Source: an uncultured beta proteobacterium
GTDB lineage: Bacteria > Pseudomonadota > Gammaproteobacteria > Burkholderiales > Burkholderiaceae_C
Assembly (NCBI GenBank): GCA_903914615.1
Contig: CAIWPS010000536.1
Location: 1-33,835, forward strand
DNA length: 33,835 nt
Direction of reading: 5' to 3'
Positions within the stretch are counted from its first letter, which is position 1. Every line of letters starts with the position of its first letter. This document shows positions 31,272-33,835 of this stretch, piece after piece. The notes below the pieces were generated by a model, which saw nothing but the letters and a program-made list of their open reading frames with translations, was not told where the DNA came from and made no database searches. Position numbers and translations under genes: made by a program.

Positions 31272-31793
31272 ATGGCAGACCAGTTCCTCGGCGAGATCCG
31301 CATTTTCGCCGGCAACTTCGCGCCCGCCGGCTGGGCGTTCTGCAACGGGCAGATACTGCCGATCGCGCAGAACTCGGCGCTGTTCTCGCTGCTCGGTACC
31401 TTCTACGGCGGCAACGGCACGTCCAACTTCGCGCTGCCGAACCTGCAGGGCAATTTCCCGATGTGCCAGGGCGGTGGCGCTGGACTTACGCAACGGATCA
31501 TGGGTGAAACCGACGGCAGTGCCACGGTCACCCTGCTCAGCACGGAAATGCCGAATCACTCCCACAACCTGCAGGCCGCGTTGTCGCCGACAAGCGGCAC
31601 TGCCGGATCGACGGTGGCGCTCGCGCCGACGGGCAATGGCGCGTCGATCTACCACGCACCGACCAACCTGCGGGCGCTCGCTCCCGCCTCCCTGGCTTCG
31701 GCTGGCGGTGACCAGCCGCACGAGAACCGCCAGCCCTACCTTGCGCTGAACTTCATCATCGCGTTGACCGGCATCTTCCCGCCACGCGCATGA
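31272..31793 (+). CDS. Phage tail collar domain protein, copy 3
   Basis: A 173-residue third paralog: GEIRIFAGNFAPAGWAFCNGQ, LLGTFYGGNGTSNFALPNLQGNFPMCQG, MPNHSHNLQA and QPYLALNFIIALTGIFPPRA. It shares with copy 1 the PHEN-QPYL-LNFIIA ending. The stop overlaps the start of the acetyltransferase gene (ATGA at 31790), which ties that enzyme to this operon. The variable stretch between the HSH/HQH block and the C-terminal block differs most among the copies. Confidence 0.88.
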   Translation: MADQFLGEIRIFAGNFAPAGWAFCNGQILPIAQNSALFSLLGTFYGGNGTSNFALPNLQGNFPMCQGGGAGLTQRIMGETDGSATVTLLSTEMPNHSHNLQAALSPTSGTAGSTVALAPTGNGASIYHAPTNLRALAPASLASAGGDQPHENRQPYLALNFIIALTGIFPPRA

Positions 31794-32311
31794 TGCTGCA
31801 GGCAGCATCGACCGTCGGGCCTCCGCGCCTGCGGAAGGCGGAATCAGGCGACACCGACTTCCTGCGCCGCCTCTTCGCGAGCACGCGTGGCCTCGAGCTG
31901 GAGGCGCTCGGCGCCGATTCCCCGCTCGCTGCCAGCTTTGTCGCCATGCAGTTAGCTGCGCGCGAGCGCTCGTACCGATCCGCGCACCCAAGCGCCGTGT
32001 GCCAAATTGTCGAACCCGTGTCGAACGGCCGGCCCGAGGCCATCGGCCAGCTGTGGGTCGACATCAGTCCGGGGCTGATTTCGTTGCTCGACATCAGCCT
32101 GCTGCCACGCTGGCGTGGCCTGGGTGTCGGTAGTGCCCTGCTGCGCGACGTGCTCGCTGATGCGCGTGCCTTGCAACGGCCGGTGCAGTTGAACGTCGAG
32201 CTAACGAATCCGGCGCGGCGCCTCTACGAACGGCTCGGCTTCGAGGATGTCGGCGTCGACGGTCTGCATCGGGTGATGCACTGGCAACCACGTCCCGCGA
32301 CGAATTTGTAA
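31790..32311 (+). CDS. GNAT family N-acetyltransferase of the tail-collar operon
   Basis: A 173-residue acetyltransferase. Motif A is LLPRWRGLGVGSALLRDVLADA (about 103-124), with LNVELTNPARRLYERLGFEDVG as the C-terminal strand-helix. Two ATGs in a row (31790, 31793) could start it; the first overlaps the stop of collar copy 3. The coupling suggests it works on or with the collar proteins, for example by N-terminal acetylation, but this is inference. The family call is firm. Confidence 0.86.
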   Translation: MMLQAASTVGPPRLRKAESGDTDFLRRLFASTRGLELEALGADSPLAASFVAMQLAARERSYRSAHPSAVCQIVEPVSNGRPEAIGQLWVDISPGLISLLDISLLPRWRGLGVGSALLRDVLADARALQRPVQLNVELTNPARRLYERLGFEDVGVDGLHRVMHWQPRPATNL

Positions 32312-32330
32312 CCCCCTTCGGAGACCTCGG

Positions 32331-32732
32331 ATGAACAAGCGTGATTGGATGGCCGGTGCCGGTGCCGGCGCCTTGGCGGCGGCTTGCGCCCCGGCGTTCG
32401 CTAGGCCCGCGCCTGCTGGGGCATCTACCGGGCCACGTGCGCGCCGTCTGCCGCCGCTCGAGGGCCATCAAGACCGTGCCGCCTGGCTGCGCTACCTCGG
32501 GCAGTCGTTTCGCACGCGCAGCGGTACGCTGCTGCGCCTCGCCCGGCTGGACGAGGTGCCCGTGTCCAGCGCTGGAGTCGACCAGTTCCGCCTCGTGTTC
32601 GAGGTGTCGGCCGCGGCCGGCTTTCCCGGCGGCCTTCATGTCCTGCAACATGCGAGCGGGCAGCGGCTGACGCTCCTTCTCGATGATGCCGCCGCGGGCG
32701 AGTTGCACGCCCACTTCAGCCTGCTCGCCTGA
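32331..32732 (+). CDS. Secreted protein, DUF6916-like
   Basis: A 133-residue protein starting MNKRDWMAGAGAGALAAACAPAFA, a signal peptide with a KR pair that could be Tat-type, then a small beta-rich domain (LGQSFRTRSGTLLRLARLDEV, QFRLVFEVS, GLHVLQHASGQRLTLLLDD). This resembles the DUF6916 family, which I recall next to tail-collar genes in other bacteria; the family number is from memory. Function unknown. GGAG precedes the ATG by about 9 bases. It ends the collar operon and is followed by two small hairpins. Confidence 0.7.
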   Translation: MNKRDWMAGAGAGALAAACAPAFARPAPAGASTGPRARRLPPLEGHQDRAAWLRYLGQSFRTRSGTLLRLARLDEVPVSSAGVDQFRLVFEVSAAAGFPGGLHVLQHASGQRLTLLLDDAAAGELHAHFSLLA

Positions 32733-32791
32733 GCGCCACGCGCGGCGCTCGCCCGCTTCGATCGCGCGATACCGCCGTTCGACAACGGCGG
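32731..32791 (+). terminator. Two GC-rich stem-loops after the tail-collar operon
   Basis: GAGCGCC (32731-32737) pairs with GGCGCTC (32744-32750) around ACGCGC, and CCGCCGTT (32772-32779) pairs perfectly with AACGGCGG (32784-32791) around CGAC. Neither is followed by a real T-run, so termination is plausible but not proved. The remaining bases to 33040 hold nothing recognisable. Confidence 0.4.
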
Positions 32792-33040
32792 ATTGTGGGA
32801 CGGAGCTCGCACACCGGGGGCAAGCGCGGTCGGAGGAGGTCAGTACGCCGACCACTGCGACAGTTGCAAAAGTCCCAGTGGCATGACTCACTCCCGCGGC
32901 ATCCATCGGCGACCTCAACGATGGACGTCCTATCGCTTCGCTGGCGAATCCTGATGACAGTTCAGAAGGGCTTCGATAGGATCAATTCGCCCATCAATGC
33001 TACGGCGGCCGACCGCCTTGCCCAATACTGGAGAGTGCCG

Positions 33041-33550
33041 ATGTCCAGGTCTCCGACATTCCGTTGCCCCGCTTCTGCTGCAGCAACGGCTCTTCCCGTG
33101 GGAGCGCCGACGCAGCCGATGGCGCGGGCGTTGAGGCGCGGACTAGCACTTTTGGTGGCGATGGCCTGTGGCGGTTGCGCCGCGCCTCCGTTGACCCGCG
33201 AGGTCGTGATCTCGAAGGATGCGGCCGCGCCCATTGGCCCCTACTCGCAGGCCATCAAGGCCAACGGGCTCGTGTTCTTTTCCGGGCAAAGCGGCGGCAC
33301 GACTGGCTCCATCGAGGAACAGACTGCGCGCGCGCTGGACAGCCTGAAGGCCATCGCGCAGGCTGCGGGGCTGAGCATGAGCGACATCGTGAGCACGACC
33401 GTCTACCTGAAGGACATGGACGACTTTTCCAGGATGAACGCGGTCTATGCTGGGTACTTCAAGGACAAACCACCGGCGCGCGCCACGGTGCAGGTCGCGC
33501 GCCTGCCGCGCGATTCGCTGATCCAAATCTCCGCCATCGCCGCCAAGTGA
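33041..33550 (+). CDS. Exported RidA/YjgF-family protein
   Basis: The C-terminal 125 residues are a complete RidA domain: EVVISKDAAAPIGPYSQAIKANGLVFFSGQ, then AAGLSMSDIVSTTVYLKDMDDFSRMN, and PPARATVQVARLPRDSLIQISAIA with the conserved arginine (R of PARAT) that binds the substrate carboxylate in 2-iminobutanoate/2-iminopropanoate deaminases. Ahead of it is a hydrophobic segment ALRRGLALLVAMACGGCAAPP, like a lipoprotein or other signal peptide, unusual for a normally cytosolic family. The ATG at 33041 has GGAG 7 bases upstream; an ATG at 33119 would give a shorter, more classical signal peptide but has a poorly spaced site. Confidence 0.83.
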   Translation: MSRSPTFRCPASAAATALPVGAPTQPMARALRRGLALLVAMACGGCAAPPLTREVVISKDAAAPIGPYSQAIKANGLVFFSGQSGGTTGSIEEQTARALDSLKAIAQAAGLSMSDIVSTTVYLKDMDDFSRMNAVYAGYFKDKPPARATVQVARLPRDSLIQISAIAAK

Positions 33551-33783
33551 GTCTGTCCATTGGCTCAGGAGCGGTGCCTGTTCGAGATGTGGACGGATCG
33601 CGTCAAACTGGCTGACGACATTGCGGCCGATCGCTGGCGGCAGATGATGGCCACCTGGGGGTCTACGCGTCCACCGAATCGCGCGAGGGGCTCCATCCAT
33701 TTCGGTTGGGCGCGCCAGCGCCCTGGAAGCAACGCTGTCCGAATTGGCTGGAGGGGGATAGCGCGCCGACCATCGAGAGGTCT

Positions 33784-33835
33784 TCAGTCGTTGGGCCTGT
33801 CCTGTTGCTGGATGTACTGCTTAATCACTTCGAGC
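33784..33835 (-). CDS. C-terminal fragment of an unidentified gene (partial)
   Basis: Reading inward from the right edge on the minus strand, the last residues are LEVIKQYIQQQDRPND before a TGA at 33784-33786. This helix looks a little like the end of IS200-type transposases (VIKxYIxxQ), but 16 residues are too few to decide. The 233 bases between the RidA gene and this stop hold nothing recognised. Confidence 0.3.
   Translation of the reverse strand, partial: LEVIKQYIQQQDRPND

Noticed and set aside
29511-32732. Prophage remnant
   Set aside because: Apart from the collar domains there is no phage gene; the neighbouring GNAT, signal-peptide and PEP-CTERM genes do not fit a tail module.

Overview
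The window is a GC-rich stretch of about 34 kb. It is dominated by one large, well-organised nitrogen-fixation (nif) island running from the left edge to about 26.0 kb, followed by a more ordinary accessory region. Gene content points to a diazotrophic betaproteobacterium of the order Burkholderiales (Leptothrix/Rubrivivax/Ideonella-like; the genus is a guess). The pointers are an oxygen-sensitive type NifA without NifL, fixABCX inside the nif cluster, a PEP-CTERM protein, and a GC-rich intergenic repeat of a kind I associate with this order.

Region 1 (1-6.0 kb): a partial FmdB-like zinc-ribbon gene and an unrecognised 202-residue gene lie on the minus strand. The latter is divergent from nifHDK. 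Two back-to-back -24/-12 (sigma-54) promoters flank one perfect NifA activator site, so the unknown gene is probably co-induced with nitrogenase. nifHDK is followed by two small overlapping genes of unknown function.

Region 2 (6.0-8.6 kb): a large winged-helix/NTPase/TPR regulator on the minus strand separates nifHDK from the next nif operon.

Region 3 (8.75-13.5 kb): a -24/-12 promoter drives nifE, nifN, nifX, a DUF269 gene, a DUF683 gene, fdxB and nifQ (FeMo-cofactor scaffold, carriers, ferredoxin, Mo donor).

Region 4 (13.6-18.4 kb): another -24/-12 promoter drives a complete ISC-like iron-sulfur assembly set (IscS-, IscU-, ErpA- and IscA-like proteins, HscA and a 2Fe-2S ferredoxin) where one would expect nifU-nifS. 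hscB is missing.

Region 5 (18.4-24.1 kb): a perfect activator site and -24/-12 promoter drive nifV, nifW, fixABCX (electron bifurcation to ferredoxin/flavodoxin) and a ferritin-like gene. nifA (24.3-26.0 kb) follows with its own strong ribosome-binding site behind a 12-bp hairpin.

Region 6 (26.0-29.1 kb): six small unrelated minus-strand genes in visibly less GC-rich DNA (a secreted hypothetical, MmcQ/YjbR, DUF3455 lipoprotein, GNAT, DUF1801, YciI-like). Region 7 (29.5-33.6 kb): GC-rich DNA again, with a PEP-CTERM protein, three tandem paralogous phage-tail-collar-domain proteins, a GNAT acetyltransferase, a DUF6916-like secreted protein and an exported RidA-family protein. A gene fragment enters from the right edge on the minus strand.

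The most notable points are the nif-controlled ISC set, a NifK with the Ala188/Tyr99 P-cluster environment, the uncharacterised gene sharing the nifH control region, variant activator sites at nifE and iscS, and the tail-collar triplet operon. nifB, nifT, nifZ, nifM, nifL and draTG are not in this window.
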